12,080 nt of DNA, taken from the NCBI GenBank assembly GCA_025201765.1, contig MU623743.1, forward strand, positions 1-12,080, in the 5' to 3' direction. Source of the stretch: Daldinia sp. FL1419. Lineage: Eukaryota; Ascomycota; Sordariomycetes; Xylariales; Hypoxylaceae. Shown here piece after piece: positions 1 to 7,895 of this stretch. The number at the start of each line of letters is the position of its first letter. Positions within the stretch are counted from its first letter, which is position 1. Under the pieces are notes generated by a model, which saw nothing but the letters and a program-made list of their open reading frames with translations, ran no database searches and was not told where the DNA came from. The position numbers and the translations under genes were made by a program.

Positions 1-1493
1 AATATAAATAATAATTTTATAATTTATAACCAAAAATTTTAATAAAATTATCTTTAAATATATAATTATAAAGCCTATATTATAATAATAATAATATTTA
101 AAAAATTAAATAGATATGAGAAAGTTTGATTTTAAAATATAAATAGGTTTTTTAATAAATTATATATTTATAAATATATATAAAATTTGGAATTTATATA
201 TTAATAAAATTATAAAATTAAAAAATATTATGTTTAAAAAAGATAAAATCTTTAATAATAATTTCTAAAAATTATAAAATAAATTTAAAAATAAATTAAT
301 ATAATAATTTAATGAAATTTATTTAAAATTTTTAACTTAAAAAAAACTAAATATATATAATAATATTTAAATAATTTTTTTAAGATAAATTGAGGATATA
401 AATATATTGGATATAATTAATGAATTAATAAAATTGGGTGAGTTGTTAAATAAAAGGGAAAAAACCTTTGTTATAAAAATTAATTATTTTTATATAAAAA
501 TATATTTTTATTTATTATATTTTTTAAATAATTTTCTATTAGTGGTTTTATTTATTATTTATATTAAAATATTAATAATCCTTTATATTATTCTTAATAA
601 TAAATGTTATATGTTATGGAAAATAGTGTTTTATATTGATTTCTTAATAAATAAAATTAATATATATAAAGGATATATAATTGATAAAGTAAAAATGTTA
701 AGATTTATTTATTAATTCTTTTAATATAATAAAGAAAATTTAAATAATTTTATTTAAATATTTTTAATAAAAACTAATAAATATGGGAAAATATATAAAA
801 AGGATTTATTAGAATTTTTTAAATAATATTTAAATATTTAAAATTATCTATTATGTAAGATATTTTAAAAAAATTAAATAAACCTATTTTAAAAATTATA
901 TTAATATATATATTTAAAAAATTATATTGTAATTAAATAATTAATATAAAAATAAAGAAATATTTAAATATATGTAAATTTATATTTATAAGATTAATAA
1001 ATATAGTTTCTTTTAATGGTATAAGATATATTTAATAATAAGGAGAAATTAGTAGGTAATTAGTGATAAAAAAACCTATATTTTAATATTTATTAGAAGA
1101 TTTTTTTGAATATTTATAGTAATAGTAGTTAAATATGATTTTAAATTTATATAATATAATATAATAAATATATTTATAAATGTAAAATTTAAGAGAGATA
1201 TATTTATATATATATTTTAAAAATATTAATAATTAAAAAAAATATTTTATATTATTAAAATATTTTATAATTTTTAAAAATCACTTTTCTTTTAATAATA
1301 AAAATTCTTATAAACTTTAAAAAAATTTAATTTTATTTTAATATCTTAAAAACTATATATATTTATTAAAAATGCAATTTCTTTTTTATATATATGGATA
1401 ATATTATTATAATATAATAAAAGGAAGTTAAACCAAAGGTTGAATTAATTATTTTTAAATTTAAAAAATAATATAAATTAATTAGAAATAATA
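1..1493. other. AT-rich gene desert, left flank, G-skewed
   Basis: No coding region, RNA gene or recognisable element is visible. Stop codons are dense in all frames and the sequence is almost entirely A and T. The few remaining GC bases on this strand are mostly G: in 601-720 I count 13 G and 2 C. The motif AAATAGGTTT or its complement recurs (near 142, 886 and 1065) without forming an array. The texture matches a RIP-exhausted transposon relic, but no parent element can be identified here. An open frame at 407-715 exists only because the composition is so biased and is not annotated as a gene. Confidence 0.7.
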
Positions 1494-1533
1494 ACATCAG
1501 GGAGTCCTGTGCGACACCAGGGAGTCCTGTGCG
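1494..1533. repeat. Two-copy 20-bp tandem repeat
   Basis: 1494-1513 and 1514-1533 are consecutive copies of ACAYCAGGGAGTCCTGTGCG with one C/T difference: T at 1497, C at 1517. The unit length is not a multiple of three, so it shifts the minus-strand reading frame. The T-containing copy abuts the AT desert, and that T creates the TGA stop of the minus-strand frame. A recent slippage or junction duplication is the simplest explanation. Confidence 0.9.
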
Positions 1534-1640
1534 AGGGCGAGTGCGTTCTCGAACGGAGGGTCGTGCTCGTCAGGGTTTGAGCCTGGGTATACCGGGAAGT
1601 CGCTAAGGATCTGTAGCAGATTATCATTGGGGAATAGCAA
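1494..1640. other. GC-rich, CpG-rich island inside the AT desert
   Basis: The composition changes abruptly at both edges. Positions 1501-1620 contain 73 G or C out of 120 by hand count, against roughly 10% in the flanks, and about ten CpG dinucleotides survive. If the flanks were mutated by RIP, this segment either arrived afterwards or was unique and so not targeted. It contains a two-copy 20-bp tandem repeat at its left end, a small CGAG/CTCG stem near 1536-1549, and a CAGG/CCTG stem with a 7-base loop at 1571-1585. Several frames are open across it, which is expected at high GC. The minus-strand frame looks most like real protein and is annotated separately. Confidence 0.8.
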
Positions 1641-1655
1641 AATATTTAATATTAA
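1497..1655 (-). pseudogene. Probable gene fragment, unknown function
   Basis: The minus strand is open for 52 codons, from just after a TAA at 1656-1658 to a TGA at 1497-1499. The first few residues (LILNI) come from AT-rich flank. From about codon 6 the reading becomes protein-like, with balanced composition and many codons ending in C or G. It contains a D/E/P-rich stretch PDEHDPPFENALALAQ preceded by LQILSDFPVYPGSN. No start codon, intron signal or known domain is visible and I do not recognise the family. The C-terminal end is disturbed by a 20-bp tandem duplication, which moves the second copy into another frame and leads directly to the stop. I infer a truncated exon or transposon-coding fragment. 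The forward strand also has an open frame here, richer in S, C and G and less convincing. Whether anything was ever translated from this fragment is unknown. Confidence 0.4.
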
Positions 1656-2818
1656 TTAAATTTCTTAAGTAAAAGATTGTTATAATAATAATATATGAGA
1701 ATAATGTGGATTGTTAGGGATAAAATAATATATATATATTTCCTTTTAAAATTAATTCCTTTATAAACCTTATATTGTAATTAACAAATATTAGTAGAAC
1801 AGATATGGAATGGGGTTGTATTGCGGGATAATTACGGTATTAGTAATATTAAAATAAATAATCTTTTTGAAATTGTTGGAACGTATAAAAGTTATAGATT
1901 TAATAAATAAGGAATTAAATATAATAAAAATAATTATTAAATATTATTAATAATTTTTTAATAAGTTTTTTAAGGGTTTAAAAACCTTAGAAAAATTATA
2001 ACAAAATTTTAATAATTAATTCCTAGAATTGTGCTGGAAAGGCATAATCACATTCTTTATATAATTCCTTATCTTTGATAAGTAAATTGTTTTTATATTA
2101 TATAACTATATTAGGGTTATAATCTTAATATAATATAATATTAAAATAACGTATTAAATCCAAAATACCATAATAATTTCTAACAAAAGGATTAAAATAT
2201 TTAAAGAAAATTAATAATAAAATAATATTAAAGAAATAATAGAATATTTATAAATATACAAGCTTTTTTTTATTTAATATAATATATATATAAAAATAAA
2301 ATGGATTTTTTAAGGTGGTATTGGATTATGAACGTAATAAATATAATAATATTATATTATAATATTGCAAAGTGTAAATAAAATATATAAAGAAGATTAA
2401 AATTAACTGGGAAAGGCTACGGATCAATAGCATCATTTTAAATTATTTTAAAGAACAAATATAATATTATAATATTAAAAAAAGGGTTGTAAAAATAAGA
2501 ATATATAATAACTTTTTATAAAGATGTAAAGTTATTTATATATATTTATACCCTATATAAATTGTATATACCTTAGCCTTCCCTCGGAACAACCTTTTTG
2601 TAATATAATAATGTTTTTATTAATTATTAAAAAAAATAATAAAATTATATTAGATTTTGTTGTTGCTCTATATCTGGATTGCTATTATATTATCTTATAT
2701 AATTGGTATTATAATATATAAAATGTTTTTTTATATTAAAATCTAATTATTTTTATTAAAAGGTAAATTTTAATAAGAATATAAGGTAAAATTAAAATTA
2801 TAATAATATAAATTATTT
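1641..2818. other. AT desert with small less-decayed islets
   Basis: No gene is supportable. Short islets with more GC stand out: about 1797-1836 (contains GGAATGGGG and GCGGGATAATTACGG), 2029-2056 (TGTGCTGGAAAGGC), 2405-2436 (CTGGGAAAGGCTACGGATC) and 2571-2600 (CCTTAGCCTTCCCTCGGAAC). The second and third share a GGAAAGGC core. These may be remnants of one element that decayed unevenly, but they are too short to classify. A forward frame from about 2573 stays open for some 55 codons, with its first ATG at 2610. It is I/L/Y/N-rich with no motif and is best treated as chance. Confidence 0.5.
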
Positions 2819-2925
2819 GGATAGGTGGTGGGTAGGTTTTCTTCGGAATATGGTTCTTACCCGGAACAAATATCAAGAGATGGATTAGATACCTGTAATA
2901 TATTCTAGGTAAATTGGGGTAGTAA
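2819..2925. other. GC-richer islet with a short hairpin
   Basis: This is the largest less-decayed patch between the main island and the microsatellite. GGGTAGG at 2830-2836 can pair with CTTACCC at 2856-2862 (seven pairs including one G-T), leaving a 19-base loop. A further stretch contains GGATTAGATACCTG at about 2882-2895. Both strands carry short open frames here (a minus-strand frame without ATG that continues into AT-rich sequence, and a 22-codon forward frame) but neither shows a recognisable domain. It could be the remnant of an element boundary or of a structured RNA; the sequence does not decide. Confidence 0.4.
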
Positions 2926-2926
2926 T

Positions 2927-2950
2927 AAATAAATAAATAAATAAATAAAT
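2927..2950. repeat. (AAAT)6 microsatellite
   Basis: Six perfect AAAT units directly follow the GC-richer islet. The tract is uninterrupted, unlike the degenerate AT sequence around it, so it is likely a younger slippage product. Confidence 0.95.
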
Positions 2951-4149
2951 TAGAAATAATAAATTATAATAGTTCTTTAAAATTAAAATAATTTAAAATT
3001 AAATATAATAATAAATTTAATTAAATTAATTTATTTATATTAATAAAATTATTAATTGAATAAAAATAATTAAAAAAATCTTTAAAATATTTATAATAAA
3101 AGAAGAATTATTATTTTATATAAAAATAATTTTATTTTAATTAATATAATAATATTAATAAAAAATACGTTTAATCTTATATATCACAATAATCACCTAA
3201 CCTAATATTATATTTATTTATTTAAAATTAATTTAATTTAATTTAAATTTAAATTTAAAATATTATATAATAATTAATCAAATTATATAATATTTTTAAT
3301 ATATATAAGGATATATTTTAAAATTAAATAGAAATAATATTTTTAAAATTATTAATAATATTTTATTTATTAATAATATAATTAATTAAAAGAATTTATA
3401 AATATATATAATAAAATTATTTAATAAAATAATTAGTTAAAAAATTAATAAATAAAATATAATTATTACCTTTGCTATTAAAATTAAATTATTTGCCTTA
3501 ACTCAAACTATAAAAGAAAAATTTTATATATTATAATTAATTAAGAACTTTGGAATTAAATTTAAAAATCAAATTATACTCTTATTATATAATAATAAAT
3601 AAATAATTAGATTAATTATTAAAAATATTAAAAAACTTGAAATGAAATTGAATCATATAGATATACACAATCATTAACTCAAACTGGAAGTTCAAAAAAA
3701 CCATATTAAAATTAATTATATTAATTTAAAAATATAAACCTAAATAGGTTTATAAAAACACTATTAAAGAAGAAATATATTCATTTTAAAGAATAAATAA
3801 ATCTAATAAATATTTTAAATTATTTAAAAATTAAAACACTCAAAAATATAAATAAAATAATATAATAAAAATAAAAAATAAATAAAGAAATTATTAAAAA
3901 AATATAATTAAAAAATATATTAATTTAAGGGTATAAAAAAATTACATTTTTAATATTATACATTCTAAATTCACCTATTAATTTCATTTAAAGGGGTATG
4001 TTAGATTAATAAGCCTAAAAATAATGTAAAAAAATTTTCTCCTTTATAACAATTTTATAAAAAACCTTACCACTCTATTCTAAAATTCTAGCAACAATAA
4101 TAACAATTTGAATTCTACAATTATAATTTTTCCCTGTATATTGTGTGAT
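2951..4149. other. AT desert, C-skewed in its second half
   Basis: No gene or RNA is visible. From about 3460 the residual bases on this strand shift to C, for example TTAACTCAAACT at 3498-3509, repeated exactly at 3674-3685. The spacing is 176 bp, somewhat longer than the monomer period of the array downstream, but the surrounding sequence does not align convincingly with the array. 3960-4149 is slightly richer in GC and leads into the tandem array. Confidence 0.6.
3733..3754. repeat. Inverted repeat, 10-bp arms with 2-base spacer
   Basis: TATAAACCTA (3733-3742) and TAGGTTTATA (3745-3754) are perfect inverted copies around AA. The two-base spacer is too tight for an RNA hairpin loop without losing inner pairs, so a DNA-level palindrome is more natural. 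There is no T run or adjacent gene to make it a terminator. Confidence 0.7.
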
Positions 4150-4740
4150 AGATATGCTCTGCATTTCATCGTACAAATCTCTATGGAAAACTGACGATTC
4201 TATGATTGAGAATTTGAGAACTTGAGCTGATCAGACAGGAAAACAACTTCTGAGGGCTTATTTATGTTGAATATGAGCTTTAATTAAATAGGAGCTCTAA
4301 TAGCTCCTGCAGGATATACCTTGCATCTCAATTAACCCATAGTAAGCCAGAGGCTGTATAAGTTAGAAGATATAAGGTAACTATATCCTGAAAAAGGGAA
4401 TAAATTAATTAAATAGAGAAATAAATATATGTGATTATTTGCCAATGGTAGCGCACTTTAGGAGGATATCTTCAAAGAGATTGAAACTGTACATTCTCGT
4501 ACAAAGACTTTATAAAGAAACTGAATTATAGAACTTAATAAGCTTCTGCTGATCAGGTAAGAAAGATAACTTTCGAGGGCTTATTTATGTCCAAAAGAGC
4601 TGTAAAAACCTAGAAGGTCTGGCTTTAAAGAGGTTAATAAGGCTTTTACAGGAGAGTATCTATAATCTAATTATTTTATACCGGTTTAATAAGAGCTTTA
4701 ATAATTCCTGCAGGATATACCCTAACCTTATATTTTTATT
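4150..4740. repeat. Best-preserved end of the array (block 1)
   Basis: This holds the least mutated monomers: 4201-4320 has 45 G or C of 120, against 4 of 60 in 7081-7140. It includes the full anchor TCAGACAGGAAAACAACTT and the perfect palindrome TCCTGCAGGA at 4305-4314 and 4706-4715. Two segments interrupt the monomer pattern. 4325-4485 has no counterpart I can find elsewhere in the array. 4580-4650 (around CTGGCTTTAAAGAGGTTAAT) resembles the start of the terminal module found at 5150 and 7735. Confidence 0.75.
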
Positions 4741-4969
4741 AAATAAAACTTTATAGTTTTATAAATTAATGATTTTATACTTAAGAACTTAAATTGATCA
4801 GATAGGAAAATAACTTCTACAAGCTTATTTATATTGAATATAAATTTTAATAGCTTTTGCAAGATATACGCTGCAATTTTATTATATAAAGATTTATAAA
4901 AAATTAATAATTTTATATTTAAGAATTTAAACTAATTAAATAAGAAAACAAGTTTTAAAAACTTATTTA

Positions 4970-5295
4970 ACTACATATTAAAAAACCTATAGAAACCTTA
5001 ATTAGAAAGGTTAAATTGGCGGACTTTATCCTGGCCCTATTACTTTAACTTATTGCTATAAAAAATTAATAATTCTATATTTAAGAACATAAATTAATTA
5101 GATAAGAAAATAATTTTTAAGAATTTATTTACATATTAAAAAACCTATGGAAACCTTAAAAGAATTAGTTCCATAAAGGCTAATAAAATCTTGCAACTTC
5201 AATTACGTAATTATGCTACAGCCTATTGTAAACCCCCCCTTTAAAAAAAAAACTTATGTAATCAGGGTGACTAAGTTATCCAGGACGAAGTCCAG
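4970..5295. repeat. Terminal module, copy 1 (with C7 run)
   Basis: This segment closes block 1 and is repeated near 7557-7895. Landmarks are ACATATTAAAAAACCTAT, CTTCAATTACGTAATTATG, GCCTATTGTAAAC, a C run at 5233-5239, a 10-A run at 5243-5252, and then TAATCAGGGTGACTAAGTTA with GGACGAAGTCC. It also contains one monomer anchor at 5098. On the minus strand the order is T run, AAA, seven G, then TTTACA, which resembles an LTR-retrotransposon polypurine tract preceded by a T-rich box. The minus strand at 5254-5295 also reads 13 sense codons before a TAA, too short to identify. Confidence 0.7.
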
Positions 5296-5350
5296 TATAT
5301 TATATTAAAACTTTTTTAATAAATTATTATGTAAAATTAATAAAAAATTG

Positions 5351-5402
5351 ATAAATAATTAATAAATAATTAATAAGAATTAATAAGAATTAATAAGAAT
5401 TA
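5351..5402. repeat. AT minisatellite, 10-11 bp units
   Basis: Two 11-bp units ATAAATAATTA (5351-5361, 5362-5372) are followed by three 10-bp units ATAAGAATTA (5373-5382, 5383-5392, 5393-5402). The tract lies between the two blocks of the large array, in an AT-rich spacer (about 5296-5470) with no other feature. Confidence 0.9.
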
Positions 5403-5689
5403 ATAAAATAAGGAATATATTAATAAGGAATAAATAAAATATATTAAAAATTTAAAATTTAAAAAAATATTTATAATTGAATATATATTTTTTTATTAAT
5501 AAGAATTTGAGTTAATTAAATAGGAAATAATTTATTTATATTAAATTTAATTTTTACTAATTTTTATAAGATATGCCTTAACTTTATATTTCTATTGTAT
5601 TAAATTTTTTGGTTTTAAAAATTAATAATTTTATCTTTAAGAATTTAAGTTGATCAAATATGAAACAACTTTTGGAGGTTTATTTATAT

Positions 5690-5825
5690 TGAATAGGAAC
5701 TTTAATTGAATAGGAACTTTAATTAAATAAGAACTTTAATTAAATAGGAACTTTAATTGAACAGGAGCTTTAACTGAACAGGAGCTTTAATTGAACAGGA
5801 GCTTTAATTGAACAGGAGCTCCTAC
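5690..5825. repeat. Eight-copy 17-bp minisatellite within a monomer
   Basis: Eight consecutive 17-bp units begin at 5690, 5707, 5724, 5741, 5758, 5775, 5792 and 5809, the last diverging at its end. The left units read TGAATAGGAACTTTAAT or TAAATAAGAACTTTAAT and the right ones TGAACAGGAGCTTTAAT. Left and right classes differ by CpA to TpA and G to A, the same changes seen between whole monomers. Ordinary monomers carry only one to three of these units, so this is a local expansion. Confidence 0.95.
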
Positions 5826-6375
5826 CCTGCAGTTTTATTGTACGAAGTTTTATGGAAAATTGATGATTTAGTACTTTTAAATTGATTAGATAGGAAAGCA
5901 ACTTTTAAATGTTTATTTATGTTGAACAAGAGTTCTAATTGAACAAGAACTTTAATAATTCCTACAGGATATACCCTGCACTTTATTATACAAATCTCCA
6001 TAGAAACACTAATAATTGGGGGTATTTTAATTTAAACTAATCAGATAGGAAAATAATTTTTAAAGATTTATTTATATTAAATATGAATTTTAATTGAATA
6101 AAAGTTCCTGCAGGACATACCCTGTAGTTTTATTGTATGAAACTTTATAAAGAATTGATAATTTAATGCTTTTAAATTAATTAGATAGGAAAATAATTTT
6201 TAAAGGTTTATTTATATTGAATATAAGTTTTAATTAAATATAGAATTCTTGTAGGATATGCCTTAACCCTATATTTTTATTGTATGAAACTTTATGATTT
6301 TAAAAATTAATAATTTTATTCTGAAGAATTTAAGTTGATTAGATAGGTAAATAACTTCGAAGGGTTTATTTATGT

Positions 6376-6460
6376 TAAATATAAGCTCTAATTAAATAAA
6401 AGTTTTAATTGAATAAGAATTATAATTGAATAGGAATTTTAATTGAATAGGAGTTTTTAC
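6376..6460. repeat. Five-copy 17-bp minisatellite
   Basis: Units begin at 6376, 6393, 6410, 6427 and 6444 and belong to the same family as the eight-copy expansion at 5690. They are more decayed (for example TGAATAGGAATTTTAAT), and the first retains AGCTC. This is an independent or older expansion in another monomer. Confidence 0.9.
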
Positions 6461-7556
6461 AATTTTATCATACAAATCTCTATAAAAAATTAATAATTTT
6501 ATAATTGAAAAATTGAACTGATTAAATAGGAAAATAATTTTTGGGAATTTATTTATATTAAATAGAAGCTCTAATAATCTTTGCAAAATATACTCTTCAC
6601 TATATCGTACAAATCTCTATAAAAAAACTAATAATCAAATACATCCTAACTTAAACTAATTAAATAAAAATCAATACTTAAAGGTTTATATATTAAATAT
6701 AAACTCTAATTAAACAAAAGTTTTTATAAAATATGTTTTAACCCTACACTTTTATTATATAAAGTTTTATAATTTTAAAAATTAATAATTCTATGCTTGA
6801 GAATTTATATATTAAATATAAATTTTAATTAAACAAAAGCTCCTACAAAATATATCCTGTAATTTTATTATATAAATTTTTATTAAAAAGTAATAATTTT
6901 ATTTTTAAGAATTTAAATTGATTAGATAGGAAAATAATTTCTAAAGGTTTATGTATGTTAAATATGAGTTTTAATTAAATAAAAATTTTAATAGTTTTTA
7001 TAGGATATACCCTAATCTTATATTTTTATTGTATGAACTTTTATGAAAAATTGATGATTTTATGTATAAGAATTTGAGTTAATTAGATAGGAAAATAATA
7101 TTTAAAAATTTATTTATGTTAAATATAAATTTTAATTAAATAAAAGTTTTTGTAGGATATGCTTTGCAGTTTTATTGTATAAATTTCTATAAAAGGATTA
7201 ATAATTAGGTATGTTTTAACTTAAATTGATTAGATAGGAAAATAATTTTTAAAAATTTATTTATATTAAATATAAATTTTAATTAAATAAGAGTTTTTGT
7301 AGGATATACCGTAGCTTTATATTTTTATTGTACGAAGCTTTATAGAAAATTAATGATTTTATATTTAAGAATTTAAATTAATTAAATAAAAATTAATATT
7401 TAAAGGTTTATATATTGAATATAAATTTTAATTAGATAGGAGCTCCTGCAGGATATACCCTACACTTCATTATATAAATTTTTATAAAAAATTTAATAAT
7501 TAAATATATCCTAACTTAAGCTAATCAAACAGGAAAACAACTCTTAAAAATTTATT

Positions 7557-7895
7557 TACATATTAAAAAATTTGTAAAAAGATTAAATTAATAGATTTTA
7601 TTTTAGCTCTATCACCCCAATTCATTATTATAAAAAAAATAATAATTATATATTTAAAAAATAAACTAATCAAATAAAAAAACAATTCTTAAAAATTTAT
7701 TTATATTTTAAAAAACCTATAGAAACTTTAAAAGGGTTGGTTTTATGGAGGTTACTAAGGTCTTGTAGCTTCAATTATGTAATTACATTACAACCTTCTG
7801 TAACCCCCCCCCCCCTTATTAAAAAAAAACCAAAAAAAATAAAAAGAAATAAAAAACCAAAGAAAAACCTTATATAATTGGGGTTACTTAGCTAT
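7557..7895. repeat. Terminal module, copy 2 (with C12 run)
   Basis: This is the diverged second copy of the module at 4970-5295, offset by about 2.57 kb. It shows AAAAAACCTATAGAAAC, TTCAATTATGTAATTACATT, CTTCTGTAAC, a run of twelve C at 7804-7815, an A run, and then TATAATTGGGGTTACTTAGC. Compared with copy 1 it has C-to-T changes (ATTACGTAATT becomes ATTATGTAATT), a longer C run, and about 40 extra A-rich bases (about 7830-7866) after the C run. It ends the array on the right, so both blocks share the same right boundary. Confidence 0.7.

Larger units (their letters stand above)
5470..7560. repeat. Block 2 of the tandem array, strongly decayed
   Basis: About fourteen monomers follow the same order as block 1 but with far fewer GC bases. 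Aligning 7081-7160 with 4228-4319 gives almost only C-to-T and G-to-A replacements: GATCAGACAGG becomes AATTAGATAGG, and AACAACTTCTGAGGGC becomes AATAATATTTAAAAAT with one transversion. Some monomers keep ancestral patches, such as TCCTGCAGGA at 6106-6115 and 7444-7453 and the near-intact anchor at 7525. Decay is therefore uneven and not simply positional. A minus-strand open frame crossing 6392-6586 is a product of this repeat and is not a gene. Confidence 0.8.
4150..7895. repeat. Degenerate tandem array, about 140-160 bp monomers
   Basis: A satellite-like array of roughly 20 monomers. One conserved anchor has the form TCAGATAGGA followed by AAACAACTT. It occurs in intact or mutated form starting near 4231, 4553, 4798, 4936, 5098, 5516, 5654, 5886, 6041, 6181, 6339, 6522, 6660, 6922, 7083, 7230, 7382, 7525 and 7670; one monomer near 6800 has lost it. 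Most spacings are 138-165 bp. Within a monomer the order is: TTGTACGAATCTCTATGGAA, then AATTTGAGTTGATCAGATAG, then GGGCTTATTTATGTTGAAT, then 17-bp GAACAGGAGCTTTAATT-type units, then TCCTGCAGGATATACC. Copies differ mainly by C-to-T and G-to-A. No open frame survives. It could be a satellite, or internal tandem repeats of a transposon's non-coding end. Confidence 0.9.

Noticed and set aside
407..715. Open frame of 102 codons on the plus strand
   Set aside because: It starts at TTG, not ATG, consists mostly of I, L, Y, N, F and K codons expected from random AT-rich DNA, and shows no motif and no compositional change at its ends.
1574..1584. GGTTTGAGCCT resembles a tRNA or SINE B box
   Set aside because: There is no acceptable A box at the right distance and no cloverleaf fold, and the same segment reads better as a protein-coding fragment on the minus strand.
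2882..2895. GGATTAGATACCTG resembles the conserved GGATTAGATACCC word of small-subunit rRNA
   Set aside because: None of the flanking rRNA landmarks are present: no 530-loop word, no following GTAGTCC, no 3'-end AAGTCGTAACAAGG. A chance match or a very short remnant is more likely.
4440..4500. TGGTAGCGCACTTTAGGAGG looked like a tRNA D-arm region
   Set aside because: No T arm with TTCGA, no matching acceptor stem, and the downstream part aligns with the array monomer.
6392..6586. Open frame of 64 codons on the minus strand
   Set aside because: It starts at a TTG codon and lies across the 17-bp minisatellite and one monomer of the array. The frame is a by-product of the repeat.
4150..7895. 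CRISPR array
   Set aside because: Repeats are about 150 bp, tandem and mutated throughout. There are no short identical repeats separated by unique spacers.
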